DNA from: Streptomyces sp. NBC_00258 | Lineage (GTDB): Bacteria > Actinomycetota > Actinomycetes > Streptomycetales > Streptomycetaceae | Direction: 5' to 3' | DNA: 64,000 nucleotides | Assembly (NCBI RefSeq): GCF_036182465.1 | Contig: NZ_CP108081.1 | Span: 186,001 to 250,000, forward strand | Shown here: positions 20,352-29,854 of the stretch, in pieces | Numbering within the stretch: the first letter of the stretch is position 1 | Layout: each line of letters begins with the position of its first letter | The notes under the pieces: generated by a model | The model's input: only the letters and a program-made list of their open reading frames with translations | Told to the model about the DNA's origin: nothing | Databases searched by the model: none | Made by a program: the position numbers and the translations under genes

Positions 20352-23300
20352 GTGGGACGACGCGAGAAGCCCGTGGACCCCGACGCCGGTCCAATACAAC
20401 GGCTCGCCCACGAACTGCGCGCCCTCCGCGAGCAGGCCGGGAAACCCACGTACCGAGAGATGGCGGGGCGGACGAGGTACTCGACGAGCGCACTGTCGCA
20501 GGCGGCGGCCGGTGAGCAACTACCGTCGCTGGCACTGGTCCTGGCGTACGCGCAGGCCCTGAAGGCGGACACCGGGCAATGGGAAGAGCGCTGGCGCGAG
20601 GCACACCGGGCTGTTGTGCGGTCCGGTCAGGACGCGGAAGCCGTACCGCCGTACCGGGGACTGACCCGGTACGAAGCGGACGACCGGGAGCTGTTCTTCG
20701 GCCGGGACAACCTGGTCGGCGCGTTACTGGAACTGGTGGGGGAGCACCGGATCGCAGCGGTCTTCGGACCGTCGGGGAGCGGGAAGTCCTCGCTGCTGCG
20801 GGCCGGGCTGATCCCCCGGCTCCAGCAAGCCCCGGCCCCTGACAGACCGGCCGTGATCCGGGTGCTCACCCCAGGTGAGCGCCCCGCGCACACCCACACG
20901 GCGGCGCTCACTCCCCACGGCGCCGAGCAGGACACATGGGTGATCGTCGACCAGTTCGAGGAGCTCTTCACCCTGTGCCATGACAGCGGGCAACGGGAGG
21001 GCTTCCTCGATCTGCTGCTGGCGGCCCGGCGGCCCGAGAGCCGACTGCGGGTGGTCGTCGCGGTCCGCGGGGACTTCTACGGACACTGCGCCGCCCACCG
21101 CGAACTGGCGGACGCCGTGAGCCGGGCCAACCTGCTGGTCGGGCCGATGGATCCGGCCGAACTACGGGAGGTGATCACCAGACCGGCGGCCGCCGCAGGC
21201 CTGAGCGTGGAACACGCGCTGACCGCCAGGATCGTCGACGAGGTCACCGGCCGGACAGGCGCGCTGCCGATGCTCTCGCACGCCCTGCTGGAGACCTGGC
21301 GGCACCGCCGGGGCCGGACGCTGACCATGACCGCGTACGAGGAGGCGGGCGGCGTACACGGCGCGATCACCGCCACGGCTGAACAGGTGTACGCCGAGCT
21401 GTCCCCGGTCCAGGCCCGCATCGCCCGCCGCATCCTGCTGCGCCTGATCGCCCCCGGCCAGGGCACCGCCGACACCCGCCGCCCGGCGGCACGCGCCGAG
21501 CTGGAGCCGGGGCCACAAGGGCAGGCATACGGGCGGGATGTCACCGGCGTCGTCGAACTCCTCGCCGCCGCCCGCCTGATCACCCTGAACGACGGCACCG
21601 TCGAGCTCGCCCACGAAGCGCTGATCAGCGGCTGGCCCCGGCTGCGTGACTGGGTCGAGGAGGACCGTGAGCGGCTGCGCGAGCAGCACCGGCTCTCCGA
21701 GGCCGCCCGCGCCTGGCAGGAACTGGGCCACGACCCTGGCGCCCTGTACCGGGGAGCCCGGCTCAGCCGGGCCGAGGATCTGTTCGCCGTGCCGGAACGG
21801 CCCGCCGCGGACCTGGCGGACGACCTGACCCGCTCGGAAGGTGCCTTCCTCACCACCGCGCTGGCCGCCCGCGACGCCGAACGGGCGGCCGCCGCCCGTA
21901 CCACCAGGAGGTTCCGCACCCTCAGCGGCGCCCTTTCCGCGTTTCTGGTACTCGCCCTCGTGGCTGGCCTGCTCGCCTGGCAGGAGAACCGGGCGAGCGA
22001 GAACGAACGGGCCAAGGCCGCCGCCCGCAGCGTCGCGGCGATCGCCGACAGCCTGCGGTCCTCCGACCCCCGCACTGCCATGCTGCTCGGCGTCGCCGCC
22101 TGGCGGATCGCCCCGCTGACCGAGACCCGTTCGGCGTTGCTCGGTGCCCTGGCCCAGCAGGAGCGGGACACCTTCACCGATCCGGAGAAGGGCAAGGACG
22201 TACAGCGGTTCCTCACCGGCCGGGGCCGGATGCTGCTCAGCGTCGTGGGCCGTCGGACAGTCCTGCGGGACGTAACCGGTCACCGACCGGCCGTCCCGGT
22301 CCGGCTGCCCGAGGACGCGGGGGTGGCGGATGTCAGCCCGGACGGCAGGATCCTCTACCTCGCGGGGAAGGACGGTGACCAGTTGTGGGACCTGCCAGCG
22401 GGCAGGGCCGCCGACCCACGTGTCCTGCGGAAGGCGGCACTGCTGGACTTCGGGGCCGACGGGCGCACTTACCTTCTTGGTACGCCGCGTACGCCGCGGG
22501 GGCCGGGCACCGTGCAATTGCGCCGGCTAGGGAAGGACGAGGTCCTCTTCGAGGAGCCCCTGCCGGAGGACTTGTCCGGCGCCGCTCTCGGCGCGGACGG
22601 CCGGCTGGTGGCCGTCTGCCCCTCCGACGGCCCGCTCCGGGTATGGGACACCGCGCGCCGCAAGCGCCTGCGAGGGCCATGGGACAGCGCGTCGCGGGGC
22701 GCCTGCGCCATCGGCACCGGCAAGGTCCGGTTCAGCCACGACGCAAGGCTGCTGGCCGTAGTGTCCAGGACCGGGATCCAGATCTGGGACATTCCCCGTG
22801 AGCGTCTCCTCACCGATCTTGAAACCCGCGGCGGCACTGGTGTCATGGACGTCGACTTCACCCCGGACGGGGCGTTCCTGGCGACGGTCGACGACCAGGA
22901 ACTCGCGGTGTGGCGCCTGACGTCACCCGGCGTGCGGGCCTTCCGGCGTCCGCTGGCCGGCGAAATGGTGCACGGCCTCGCCTGGGATCCCGGGCCGGAT
23001 CGCGTGCTGCGCTTCCTCGTCGGGGCCACCGTCCACTCGTACGACCTGAGTGCCAACCTCACGCCCCGCTGGCAGAGTTCGCCACCGGACTCTGCCGTAC
23101 TCAGCCCGGACGGCACCGTCCTCGCGACCGGGATCGCCTCCGGCGTCGGTGGCCGCTGGGCCCTGCGCTCCACCCGTACCGACACGGTCCTCACCGAACA
23201 GCCCCCACGGCCCGCAGCCGGGAAGGGCCCCGTGCCCGGTTCCCCCTTTCCCCTGCTGGCGTTCAGTCCGGACAGCCGGGCACTCGCGATCAGCGAGACC

Positions 23301-24122
23301 ATATCCTCACCCGGTTCCGCGCGGCAGCGGCTCACTGTGTGGGACGTGGCGGAGAACAAGGTACGGGCCTGGGCCGACGTGCCAAGGGCGGAGGGCAGCC
23401 TGCCGGTCGCCGTCGCCCTCGGCCCCGGCGGCCGGACACTGCTGGTCGCCAGCTCCGAGCGGGAAGACGCCGTGGTGGAGGTCTGGGACACCGGCTCCGG
23501 CCGCCTGCGCAGGACAGGCACGGTGCCGGGCTTCTCCGGTGTAACCCTCGCCGTACGGCCCGACGGGCGGCTGCTCGCCGGGTCGGGAGACCAGTACGCC
23601 CGGCTGCCGTCCGGTCCTGTCATCGGCCGTACGCTCAGCGAGGGCAGGGACGTGACCGCACTGGCGTTCAGCCCCGACAGCACCCGGCTCGCGACCGGGG
23701 ACTCCTCCGGCCGGGTGACCTTGTGGGACGGCAGTGTGCAACACCGCTCGGGCGTTCTGGCCGGTTCCTCCACCACCATGTCCCAAGAAGATCCTGAGGC
23801 CGTGACCGCACTCACCTTCTCACCCGACGGCCGCACTCTCGCCGTGGGCGGCGTGAACGGCAGCCTCCAGCTCTGGGACGTCGCGTCCCGGCAGCTCCTC
23901 GTCGGCCTGGCCACCCCCGGTGAGGAGATCCGCTCCCTCGCCTTCGGCCGGGACGGCGGCACGGTGTACGTGGGCAGCCCGCACGTCCCGCTCCAGAAGT
24001 ACCCCATCGACCCGGAACAGGCCGTCACCGGGATCTGTGACCGCACCGGCTCCGTCGGCCTGTCCAGGGCCGACTGGAAGTCGCATATCCCGGACGTTCC
24101 CTACCGCAGGATCTGCGGTTAG
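20352..24122 (+). CDS. XRE-HTH / STAND NTPase / WD40-repeat protein
   Basis: The 1256-residue protein starts at GTG 20352 with AAAGG nine bases upstream; an upstream ATG at 20268 adds 28 residues unlike the family. Residues 12-70 are an XRE-type helix-turn-helix. A STAND NTPase follows with P-loop GPSGSGKSS (139-147), Walker B VIVDQFEELF (about 197-206) and helical sensor regions (RTGALPMLSHALLETW). A hydrophobic helix at about 524-545 (ALSAFLVLALVAGLLAW) may cross the membrane. Repeated WD40-like blades (FSPDSRALAIS, FSPDSTRLATGDSSGRVTLW, FSPDGRTLAVGGVNGSLQLW) fill the C-terminal half. STAND-WD40 proteins act as ligand-triggered switches in signalling or defence. The target of this one is unknown. 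It is divergent from the secreted protease (273 bp apart). Confidence 0.9.
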   Translation: MGRREKPVDPDAGPIQRLAHELRALREQAGKPTYREMAGRTRYSTSALSQAAAGEQLPSLALVLAYAQALKADTGQWEERWREAHRAVVRSGQDAEAVPPYRGLTRYEADDRELFFGRDNLVGALLELVGEHRIAAVFGPSGSGKSSLLRAGLIPRLQQAPAPDRPAVIRVLTPGERPAHTHTAALTPHGAEQDTWVIVDQFEELFTLCHDSGQREGFLDLLLAARRPESRLRVVVAVRGDFYGHCAAHRELADAVSRANLLVGPMDPAELREVITRPAAAAGLSVEHALTARIVDEVTGRTGALPMLSHALLETWRHRRGRTLTMTAYEEAGGVHGAITATAEQVYAELSPVQARIARRILLRLIAPGQGTADTRRPAARAELEPGPQGQAYGRDVTGVVELLAAARLITLNDGTVELAHEALISGWPRLRDWVEEDRERLREQHRLSEAARAWQELGHDPGALYRGARLSRAEDLFAVPERPAADLADDLTRSEGAFLTTALAARDAERAAAARTTRRFRTLSGALSAFLVLALVAGLLAWQENRASENERAKAAARSVAAIADSLRSSDPRTAMLLGVAAWRIAPLTETRSALLGALAQQERDTFTDPEKGKDVQRFLTGRGRMLLSVVGRRTVLRDVTGHRPAVPVRLPEDAGVADVSPDGRILYLAGKDGDQLWDLPAGRAADPRVLRKAALLDFGADGRTYLLGTPRTPRGPGTVQLRRLGKDEVLFEEPLPEDLSGAALGADGRLVAVCPSDGPLRVWDTARRKRLRGPWDSASRGACAIGTGKVRFSHDARLLAVVSRTGIQIWDIPRERLLTDLETRGGTGVMDVDFTPDGAFLATVDDQELAVWRLTSPGVRAFRRPLAGEMVHGLAWDPGPDRVLRFLVGATVHSYDLSANLTPRWQSSPPDSAVLSPDGTVLATGIASGVGGRWALRSTRTDTVLTEQPPRPAAGKGPVPGSPFPLLAFSPDSRALAISETISSPGSARQRLTVWDVAENKVRAWADVPRAEGSLPVAVALGPGGRTLLVASSEREDAVVEVWDTGSGRLRRTGTVPGFSGVTLAVRPDGRLLAGSGDQYARLPSGPVIGRTLSEGRDVTALAFSPDSTRLATGDSSGRVTLWDGSVQHRSGVLAGSSTTMSQEDPEAVTALTFSPDGRTLAVGGVNGSLQLWDVASRQLLVGLATPGEEIRSLAFGRDGGTVYVGSPHVPLQKYPIDPEQAVTGICDRTGSVGLSRADWKSHIPDVPYRRICG

Positions 24123-24138
24123 CGGGCCGGGGCACACG

Positions 24139-24310
24139 TCATTTCGCGTAGTAAGTGGCGTCCTGCCGGTCGAGTGCGGTGCTGATCGGCTGGACGCGGA
24201 ACAGGTTGGTGCAGTGGCGGATGCAGCGGCCGGGGAAGTTGGCCGATTCGAGGGAGACGGTGCCACCGAGGCCGGGGACGACGCGCACGAGCAGCAGCGG
24301 ACCGGGGCGC
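24139..24310 (-). pseudogene. Relic of an AbfB (arabinofuranose-binding) domain
   Basis: The minus strand encodes LLLVRVVPGLGGTVSLESAN-FPGRCIRHCTNLFRVQP-ISTALDRQDATYYAK and a TGA at 24139-24141. The FRVVPGL ... S.ES.N.PGR..RH pattern is the repeat of AbfB domains found at the ends of secreted arabinofuranosidases and related hydrolases. Upstream of about 24310 the similarity stops and there is no start. It is the 3' end of a lost gene. The following stretch to 24600 contains nothing I recognise. Confidence 0.6.
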
Positions 24311-24600
24311 CGCCGCCAGCGACCGAGCAGTCCAAGATTCCTGGATTGGTCCCGGGCCGTGGCCGCCTGGCGCGGTTCTGCTGAGGGAACTGGACGCGCC
24401 CTTCCAAACGAGTCCAGCAGCGGCAGGCAAGAGGCCGAGCGCGATGAGCAACGCTGGAGCGTGGGACATCCGCCCGGCCTCTACCGTTTGCGCGGCCCGT
24501 GGGTGCAACTCCCCACACCACCCCAGCAAGCATGCAGGCCCATAACCACATCGTCAGAGGCTTCTGTTTGGACCTCTAGTTTTGTGACGTGCGGGGCGGC

Positions 24601-27363
24601 CTACGACCCGTCCAGCACCGCACCCTTCAGCAGATACGCCCTGGCGTCGGAGCCGATCAGCTCCAGGAGCACCGACTCGCTGGGCTCGGCCACCTGGTCG
24701 GTCACCGTCGGCACGGTCACCTCGGCGCTCGTGGACCCGGCCGGGATGTCCAGCTCCAGCGACAGGTTCGCCTCGGACAGCGGGCGCTCCGGGGCGGCCT
24801 CCACACCGTTCCGCCGGAGCCACTGCGGGTCTACGTCCTTAGTGGACAGCTCAATGCCGTCGGTGACCGGATTCACCAGGATCGGCTGCTCCAGATCCAC
24901 GCCGGCGGCCTTGGACAGGGTCAGCCGCCAGGTCAGCGACTGCCCCTCGGTCACCCGGTCAGCGACCGGCGTCACGGTGATCGTGGGCACGGGATCGTCG
25001 TTCTGCGTGGTGACACCGCCCCGGTGCGAGCCGACGACGGCGCCCTTGACCGCCTTCACGGCGATGTCGTGTCGCAGGTCGTGGGAGTAGAGCGTGTCGC
25101 CCTTCACCACGACCGGTACGTCGATGGCGTTGCTGCCGGGCCGTACGGTCACCAGCTTGTCCGTGCCCAGCCCGGTCGCCTGGTCGAGGGTGTACACGCG
25201 GACCTGGCCGACGCCGTGCCCGGAGATCTCGACCGGGATCCGGTAGGTGCGGGTGCCCGAGTCGCCCTCCTTGACGGTCGTGCGGCCGACGTCGACGCGT
25301 GGCAGCGTCGGGGCCTGCACTGCGGGGGTGCCGGGGGTCCAGCCCCAGGCGTCCATCAGCCAGGCCTTCCCGGACGGCGAACGCGGCGTCAGGTCAAGGG
25401 ACTTGACGTGCCGTAGGTCGAGCCCGGCGCGCGCGGCGGCGGTCAGCGGGACGCGGGCCTCCTGTGCCCAGTACGAGGCGGTGTGGTCGCTGCCGGGCAG
25501 CCCCTCCACTCGCACCCGGCCCAGCGCGGCCCTGCGTCCGGAGGCGTCGGTGACGGCCAGGTCGAGTTGTGTGCCGCTTGTGTTCGGGGGCACGAAGACG
25601 CGCAGCGCCAGTTCCTTGGAACCGGCGAGGGAGAGCGGTGCGGCGGGCTGAACACGGGCCGCCGTACCCGGCGTGGACCAGTTCAGGGCGACCGCGCGGC
25701 GGCCGGCCTCCCGTCCGGTGTCCCACGCCGCGAAGTGCGGCGAGGCCCCGGGTGTCTCCTGGTCCAGGCAGGCAGTCCTGGGGGCGGGGTCGATGGCCGA
25801 GCACAGCTGGGCGCCGGTCACGGTCACTGGTCCGTCGGGCAGGAAGGCGCCGCTGCGGCGTGCGCCGACCGCGTGGGTCAGGACACGGGCGGGGTCGGCG
25901 GAGGGGGCCCGTTTGCCGGAACCGTCGAGCAGCGGACGCACCCGGTCGTCGCCGGCGACGAACAGCCGGGCCGCGGCGGCGATGTAGGTGGCGCCTGCCT
26001 TGTGCTGCTGGTCGGCGGTGAGCCGGGGCTTGGAGCCGACCGAGCACACCCGGTCCGGCTGCTCCTCATCGTCGCGGAAGTCGTCCAGTGAGGGGGCCTG
26101 GGACCGGCCCGGCGTCCACTCGGTGTTGAAGAAGTTGTGGTTCGCGCCGACCATGTAGACGGCGCTGTGCAGCGCGTTGCCCCGGCTGACGCCGCGTGTC
26201 CCGTCGACGTACACCTCGCCCTGGAGGTCGGACACGTCGCCGTCGCAGCCCGGGAGGATCGTCACGGACGGCACGTCGGCGACCGGATTCTGGCCGAAGA
26301 TCGTCGGTCCGATGAGGACGATGCCGCGGATCTTCCAGCGCACCGGGCCCCGGTAGCCGTCCTGGGCGGCGGGTGCGGGGTAGAGGCTGTCCATCGCCGC
26401 GCGGTTGACGCCTTCGCCGCCGCGCGAGTGTCCGACCAGCAGGACCTGGGAGAGGTCCGCCTCCGGCGCGTTGCGTACGGCCGTCGGTGCGCCGGTCGGG
26501 CGGGAGGCCCAGTCGGCCCAGCGAGCGAGGTGCCGGCGTACCAGCGAGGAGCGGGCCTGCGCCCCGGCGTCCTCGGCCTGCTGGTCCTGGCCGTTGATGC
26601 CGTTCGCGGAGATCGACACCGTCACATAGCCCTGCGAGGCCAGCAGTTGCTGGTCCTGCAGATGGCCCTTGTGGCTGGGGACCGGCCGGGTGCCGGACGG
26701 GCACGGCCACACACCGTTCGTGTAGTCCTTGTCGCCGGGCTTGAAGCAGGTCGTGTGGCGGCCGTGCAGGAACAGCGCGAGCGGGCGTTTGCCGGTGGCC
26801 CGCTTCGGTGCCACCACGACGGCCCGCATCTCGATCGGGGCGGCGTATCCGGGCAGCTTCACCGGGTCGAGGGTGTACTCGCCGGTGATGGTGCGATACG
26901 CGCCCGGCCTGCCGGGGTCGACGGGGTTGGCCGGCAGGGCGGCGGGCGGCTGCGCGGCGTCATGCACACTGCCATCCCGGGCCGAGGAGTTGTCCGCAGC
27001 CGCGTCCAAGCGGCGTCCGGCGGCCAGCACCTGCAGGTCCTTCAGGGGCGCGTTGCCGACCTCGTCGAGAGCGAGCCGGAACGTGCGGCTGTCCTTCCCG
27101 GGCTGCGGAATGCCGACCAGGCGGTTCGCCGAGCGGAACTCCACGCGGGCGTCACCCATGGGGACAGGCGTGGGCGACCGCCACACCAGCTCCCGAGCGG
27201 CGCCCTCTCCGCTGATCCGCCAACCCGGCGGCAGCGGGCTGTCGGCAGACGTGGTCAACGGTGTTGTGTCGGACGGTTGTCGGGCTTGTGCCAGTCCCGG
27301 TGTTCCCGCCAGGGCCGCGAATGCGGCCACGGCGGTGACGCCTATGCGCCAGGCACGGATCAA
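24601..27363 (-). CDS. Secreted alpha/beta hydrolase with C-terminal Calx-beta-like domain
   Basis: The 920-residue protein starts at TTG 27363, nine bases after GAGGAAG. A signal peptide (VTAVAAFAALAGTPGLAQA) is followed by a beta-rich N-terminal region. The alpha/beta-hydrolase core has RPLALFLHGRH (oxyanion strand) and LLVGHSRGGEG (nucleophile Ser about 310), and NHNFFNTEW probably supplies the catalytic His. A jelly-roll-like module follows, and the last 200 residues (VKEGDSGTRTYRIPVEISG ... VTEGQSLTWRLTLSKAAG) look like two Calx-beta repeats. The combination suggests an extracellular esterase or lipase with an adhesion or carbohydrate-binding tail. The substrate is not evident, and no obvious operon partner is present. 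Confidence 0.8.
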   Translation of the reverse strand: MIRAWRIGVTAVAAFAALAGTPGLAQARQPSDTTPLTTSADSPLPPGWRISGEGAARELVWRSPTPVPMGDARVEFRSANRLVGIPQPGKDSRTFRLALDEVGNAPLKDLQVLAAGRRLDAAADNSSARDGSVHDAAQPPAALPANPVDPGRPGAYRTITGEYTLDPVKLPGYAAPIEMRAVVVAPKRATGKRPLALFLHGRHTTCFKPGDKDYTNGVWPCPSGTRPVPSHKGHLQDQQLLASQGYVTVSISANGINGQDQQAEDAGAQARSSLVRRHLARWADWASRPTGAPTAVRNAPEADLSQVLLVGHSRGGEGVNRAAMDSLYPAPAAQDGYRGPVRWKIRGIVLIGPTIFGQNPVADVPSVTILPGCDGDVSDLQGEVYVDGTRGVSRGNALHSAVYMVGANHNFFNTEWTPGRSQAPSLDDFRDDEEQPDRVCSVGSKPRLTADQQHKAGATYIAAAARLFVAGDDRVRPLLDGSGKRAPSADPARVLTHAVGARRSGAFLPDGPVTVTGAQLCSAIDPAPRTACLDQETPGASPHFAAWDTGREAGRRAVALNWSTPGTAARVQPAAPLSLAGSKELALRVFVPPNTSGTQLDLAVTDASGRRAALGRVRVEGLPGSDHTASYWAQEARVPLTAAARAGLDLRHVKSLDLTPRSPSGKAWLMDAWGWTPGTPAVQAPTLPRVDVGRTTVKEGDSGTRTYRIPVEISGHGVGQVRVYTLDQATGLGTDKLVTVRPGSNAIDVPVVVKGDTLYSHDLRHDIAVKAVKGAVVGSHRGGVTTQNDDPVPTITVTPVADRVTEGQSLTWRLTLSKAAGVDLEQPILVNPVTDGIELSTKDVDPQWLRRNGVEAAPERPLSEANLSLELDIPAGSTSAEVTVPTVTDQVAEPSESVLLELIGSDARAYLLKGAVLDGS

Positions 27364-27639
27364 GGGGCCACTTCCTCACCACTGTGAGCGCGGGAGCCCC
27401 CTTTCCTGTCAGGAACCCCTCGCGCCTCATGGGAGCCCCAGGGAGCCCTGCCGGTTGCCTGGGGCCCAGAAACGAAGCAGGGAAGACCGCAAAAATTCGG
27501 CCACCCATGTTCGGGTCCGCAACCGTCGGAAACTCTGCCAGCGGCGGACATTCCCTTCAGGAAGCCGCCAACCCCCCTCACCGCACGAGGAGTTGGGTCA
27601 CGGAGGCACCCAACTCCTGGAGCGGTCTTGCATTCGCCC
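27364..27639. other. Gene-free stretch
   Basis: No convincing coding frame, repeat or hairpin is visible between the hydrolase start and promoter module C, apart from the hydrolase ribosome binding site at its left edge. Confidence 0.5.
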
Positions 27640-27815
27640 GCTGCCCTGCGGCGACGAGTCTTCGCCAGCACCCTGTCCGTGCTGGTGGACAACAGCCATG
27701 ATTTTTTCCCTCGTTGTCCGCACGCCAGAGGACTAACCTCGCCGATGACCAGGGGGAAACGGGCCGAGCGCCCGCATCACGAGGACCGATATGCCATACC
27801 TGACTGCCCAGGCCC
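27640..27815 (+). promoter_or_regulatory. Promoter module copy C (upstream of the acyl-CoA ligase)
   Basis: It is highly similar to copy B: CTGCGGCGACGAGTCTTCG, then GATTTTTTCCCTCGTTGTCC, the dyad GAGGACTAACCTC (27728-27740) around a TAACCT hexamer, ACCAGGGGGAAACGGGCCGA, and ACGAGGACCGAT before ATGCCATACCTGACTGCC (ATG 27791). The ATG opens a 97-codon frame without protein-like composition, so only the start region of the source gene was copied. The module probably drives the acyl-CoA ligase 390 bp downstream. Confidence 0.55.
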
Positions 27816-27831
27816 GGGGCGCTGCCGACCC

Positions 27832-27975
27832 CGGATGTGCAACAGCACACCGTGGGCGGCCGCGGACACCCGAGGGAGCCACCGCATCACCGGCGATCCT
27901 GACCGCCGGCACGTCACCCCGGACGGGAACCTCGAGGTCCCCGTCCAGCCGTTACAACACGGAGCCTGCCCCCTC
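27832..27975 (+). promoter_or_regulatory. Hairpin leader before the trpD relic (copy C2)
   Basis: This stretch aligns with the toxin leader at 14936-15085. It contains CAACAGCACACCGTGG, CACCGGCGATCC, CACCCCGGACGGG and an imperfect hairpin at 27921-27946 (GGACGGGAACCTC pairing with GAGGTCCCCGTCC, one mismatch). It ends at the ATG of the trpD relic. Confidence 0.5.
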
Positions 27976-28127
27976 ATGCCCTTCAAAGAGACGGCCCCCA
28001 CCGCTGGAGGCAGCATCGCGGCGGGCCGCTCCTGGCCGTGCTGCTGAACCGCCTGCTGGGCGGCCGGAACCTGACCGCCGATGACACCGCGTCGGCGATG
28101 GACCTGATAGCGGCCCCGACTCTCTGA
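27976..28127 (+). pseudogene. trpD: 5' end of a trpD (anthranilate phosphoribosyltransferase) relic
   Basis: From ATG 27976 the frame reads MPFKETAPTAGGSIAAGRSW-P and hits a stop. One base later the other frame continues LLNRLLGGRNLTADDTASAM-DLI and stops again at about 28127. The joined sequence has the SWPxLLNxLL...LTADDTAxAMDxI pattern of the TrpD N-terminal helical domain. A single missing base and truncation after about 55 residues make it non-functional. It lies between its hairpin leader and the acyl-CoA ligase. The identification rests on pattern recognition. Confidence 0.55.
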
Positions 28128-28178
28128 CCGCTGGCCCGGGACCGCCCCGGTTACCGACTCATCGAGGAGTTTCCCATC

Positions 28179-29660
28179 ATGGCGAATCTGTCGCACAACC
28201 TCGTGCAGGCCGCCGCGCGCCACCCTCGGCGCCCTGCCCTCCGGATGGGTGAGCAAGTCTGGACGTACGCCGAGGTGGACGTCATGTCAGCGCGGGTGGC
28301 GGCGGGCCTGACCGCCGACGGACTATGGCCCGGCGACCGGGTGGGGCTGATGCTGCCCAACGGTCCCGCCTTCGTCGTCCTCTACTACGGAATCCTGCGG
28401 GCCGGGGGCACCGTCGTACCGATCAACCCTCTGTTCAAGGCTCGCGAGGTGGAGCACTACCTGTCCGACTCCGGCACCCGCCGCCTCTTCGCAGCGGAGC
28501 AGTCCATGAGGGAGGCGGAACCCGCGGCGCGCGCCACGGACACCCACCTCGCCCGCATCGACCCGTCCGACATCACTGCCGGAGCAGGGGCGCACGAACC
28601 GCTTGCCACGGTGGCCGACCGGGACGGTGAGGCGACGGCCGCCATCTTCTACACCTCGGGAACGACCGGCCACCCCAAGGGCGCCGAACTCACCCACCAC
28701 AACCTCGCCCGCAATGCCGACGCGGTCACCCGCCTCTTTGAGCTCACCGAACAGGACGTGGTACTGGGCTGCCTGCCCCTCTTCCATATCTTCGGACAGG
28801 GCTGCGCGATGAACACCGCCCTCCAGCAGGGCGCCTGCCTGGTCCTCCTCCCACGCTTCGACCCCGCAGCAGTACTGCACGCCATCGAGCAGCACCGGGT
28901 AACTGTCTTCGAGGGGGTACCCACCATGTACGCCGCCCTGCTGCAACAGCAGAGCGATGCGGACACCTCGTCGCTGCGGCTGTGCGTCTCCGGCGGCGCT
29001 TCGCTGCCGGTCCCGGTGCTGCACGCCTTCGAGCAGCGGTTCGGCTGCGCAGTACTGGAGGGCTTCGGCATGTCGGAGTGCTCGCCGGTGGTTTCCTTCA
29101 ACCACCTCCACCGACCGCGTAAGCCCGGTTCGGTGGGAACCCCCATCAAAGGGGTCGAGGTACGCGTCCTGGCGCCCGACGGCACCGAGGTGCAGGGCGG
29201 TGCGGTAGGCGAACTTGCCGTCCGCGGCCACAACGTGATGACGGGCTACTGGCAGCGGCCCGAGGCCACCGCGGAGGCCATTCCGGACGGCTGGCTTCGC
29301 ACCGGTGACCTCGTCCGCCAGGACGAGGATGGTTATCTCTTCGTCGTCGACCGCAAGAAAGACATGATCATCCGTGGCGGATACAACATTTACCCGCGTG
29401 AGATCGAAGACGTGCTCTACGAGCACCCCGACATCCTGGAGGTAGCCGTCATCGGCATCCCTCACGACACGCTCGGCGAGGATGTGGCCGCCGCGATCGT
29501 GCTCCGGCCCGGTGTCGAGCAACGCCCCGACGAACTGCGCCAGTTCGTCAAGGACAGGGTGGCGCCGTACAAATACCCGCGCCAAATTGTCTTCCTGGAC
29601 GGGCTACCGAAGGGGGGCAGCGGCAAGGTCCTCAAGCGGGAGATTGCCATCCCACGCTGA
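28179..29660 (+). CDS. Acyl-CoA ligase (AMP-forming, FadD-like)
   Basis: The 493-residue member of the adenylate-forming family activates a carboxylic acid with ATP and CoA. The AMP-binding P-loop is IFYTSGTTGHPKGAELTHHN (about 149-168). The adenine motif GFGMSECSP, the hinge and ribose aspartate in GWLRTGDLVRQDEDGYLFVV, and the C-terminal lysine in PKGGSGKVLKRE follow. Its length and the RKKDMIIRGGYNIYPREIED block fit long- or medium-chain fatty acyl-CoA ligases. GAGGAGTTT precedes the ATG. Promoter module C and a trpD relic lie upstream. Its last 170 bp and some 3' flanking DNA are duplicated at 38661-38860. Confidence 0.92.
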   Translation: MANLSHNLVQAAARHPRRPALRMGEQVWTYAEVDVMSARVAAGLTADGLWPGDRVGLMLPNGPAFVVLYYGILRAGGTVVPINPLFKAREVEHYLSDSGTRRLFAAEQSMREAEPAARATDTHLARIDPSDITAGAGAHEPLATVADRDGEATAAIFYTSGTTGHPKGAELTHHNLARNADAVTRLFELTEQDVVLGCLPLFHIFGQGCAMNTALQQGACLVLLPRFDPAAVLHAIEQHRVTVFEGVPTMYAALLQQQSDADTSSLRLCVSGGASLPVPVLHAFEQRFGCAVLEGFGMSECSPVVSFNHLHRPRKPGSVGTPIKGVEVRVLAPDGTEVQGGAVGELAVRGHNVMTGYWQRPEATAEAIPDGWLRTGDLVRQDEDGYLFVVDRKKDMIIRGGYNIYPREIEDVLYEHPDILEVAVIGIPHDTLGEDVAAAIVLRPGVEQRPDELRQFVKDRVAPYKYPRQIVFLDGLPKGGSGKVLKREIAIPR

Positions 29661-29854
29661 CCGCGACGGCGTCACATGCCAGTATCACTTCGATACGGGC
29701 GGACCGCGTACTCGTCCCAGTTCACACGGGCCCTTGGGGCGCGGTGCTCTCTTCCACCAGGAGACCCAGCGCGATGGTTGCCCCTCGCACCGGGCGAGCA
29801 CGTTCAGCGTCAGACGCCGCGCTTGACGCTGTGGTCAGGTCGCCAGCTCCGAAG

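Noticed and set aside
24155..25090. Plus-strand frames overlapping the start of the hydrolase region
   Set aside because: They are antisense to the secreted hydrolase and to the AbfB relic, with no coding character.
27791..28084. A 97-codon frame starting at the ATG of promoter module C
   Set aside because: Only the first five codons are shared with module B. The rest is the hairpin leader read in an arbitrary frame.
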